Assembly (NCBI RefSeq): GCF_000817735.3
Contig: NZ_JTJC03000003.1
Location: 62,001 to 126,000, forward strand
DNA: 64,000 bases
Direction of reading: 5' to 3'
From: Scytonema millei VB511283
Lineage (GTDB): Bacteria > Cyanobacteriota > Cyanobacteriia > Cyanobacteriales > Chroococcidiopsidaceae
Each line of letters begins with the position of its first letter. Within the stretch, counting starts at the first letter, position 1. The notes beneath the pieces are model-generated. The model had not been told where the DNA came from and searched no databases. It was given only the letters and a program-made list of their open reading frames with translations. The position numbers and the translations under genes are program-made. This document shows positions 63,799 through 64,000 of the stretch, piece after piece.

Positions 63799-64000
63799 AT
63801 GTTAGCGCCGTTAAAAACAATCCGAGAAGCGATCGCCCGTTGGTGGTTTGAGTTAACTCTGCCAACTAAGTTGATGGCTGCTGCGACGCTGGTGGTTTCG
63901 TTAATTGTCAGTGGTTTCACTTTTTGGGCAGTTAACACGATTCAAGTAGATGCAAGGGTAAATGAAACCCGCTTCGGACGTGACTTGGGGTTGTTACTTG
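63799..64000 (+). CDS. nblS: Sensor histidine kinase NblS/Hik33 (N-terminus only)
   Basis: Sixty-seven codons are visible. They start MLAPLKTIREAIARWWFELT and run through the first membrane helix (LMAAATLVVSLIVSGFTFWAV) into NTIQVDARVNETRFGRDLGLLL. The FWAVNTIQxDAR..TRFGRD stretch is as in cyanobacterial NblS/Hik33/DspA, which senses light and stress and acts through RpaB. The end lies outside the window. The position behind purD is common in cyanobacteria. Confidence 0.85.
   Translation, partial: MLAPLKTIREAIARWWFELTLPTKLMAAATLVVSLIVSGFTFWAVNTIQVDARVNETRFGRDLGLLL

Overview
The window is chromosomal DNA from a cyanobacterium. This rests on RpaA, ChlP, PetL, heme oxygenase, a Hik33/NblS-type sensor kinase, an SLH-OprB porin, a COP23 protein, DUF760 and DUF2993 proteins, and the very frequent HIP1 octamer GCGATCGC. 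The abundance of 7-bp tandem arrays (STRR type) and long spacers fits a large-genome lineage such as Chroococcidiopsis or filamentous relatives. That placement is inference. No tRNA, rRNA, CRISPR array, transposase or phage gene was seen.

Layout. 0-15.9 kb is mostly core metabolism and regulation: a cut-off hydrolase, rpaA, chlP, DUF2993 and GerMN proteins, ArsR, accB-efp, a cyclophilin, scpB, DUF760, an HtrA protease, a LysM/M23 endopeptidase, aroB, the 31-residue petL, a BON lipoprotein and a duplicated glycine-zipper stress protein. 16.7-28.7 kb holds a CPA2-type antiporter, a UDP-glucuronate decarboxylase/UDP-glucose dehydrogenase pair, an RRM protein, a DUF4129-DUF4350-MoxR operon and several small proteins. 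28.8-34.2 kb (minus strand) has a methyltransferase, a GT-C type membrane protein, leuA and a LabA-like NYN protein.

34.7-39.7 kb carries a CHASE2-Ser/Thr kinase, a FecR-domain protein and a beta-barrel-like protein, a possible inner membrane/periplasm/outer membrane signalling set. 39.8-45.5 kb has a sulfurtransferase, heme oxygenase, an SRAP protein, a GST and a porin. 45.8-59.7 kb is the most accessory part. On the minus strand are a Hanks kinase, a PhnD-like lipoprotein overlapping it by ATGA, a second kinase, a COP23 protein and two secreted trypsin-like proteases. Divergent on the plus strand are a triple-FHA ABC transporter, a secreted NCTT-motif protein and a secreted lipase. 59.8-64 kb has a Uma2 protein, a photolyase, purD and the start of nblS.

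The most unusual signal is the repeat landscape. 7-bp arrays end at, or supply, the stop codons of at least a dozen genes and the start codons of several. Three repeat types are translated inside conserved proteins: ScpB N-terminus, PurD interior, CHASE2-kinase interior, PhnD-like N-terminus and the GT-C protein C-terminus. A 28-bp perfect palindrome recurs six times, once inside a gene. The dispersed repeats thus behave as active sculptors of coding ends.
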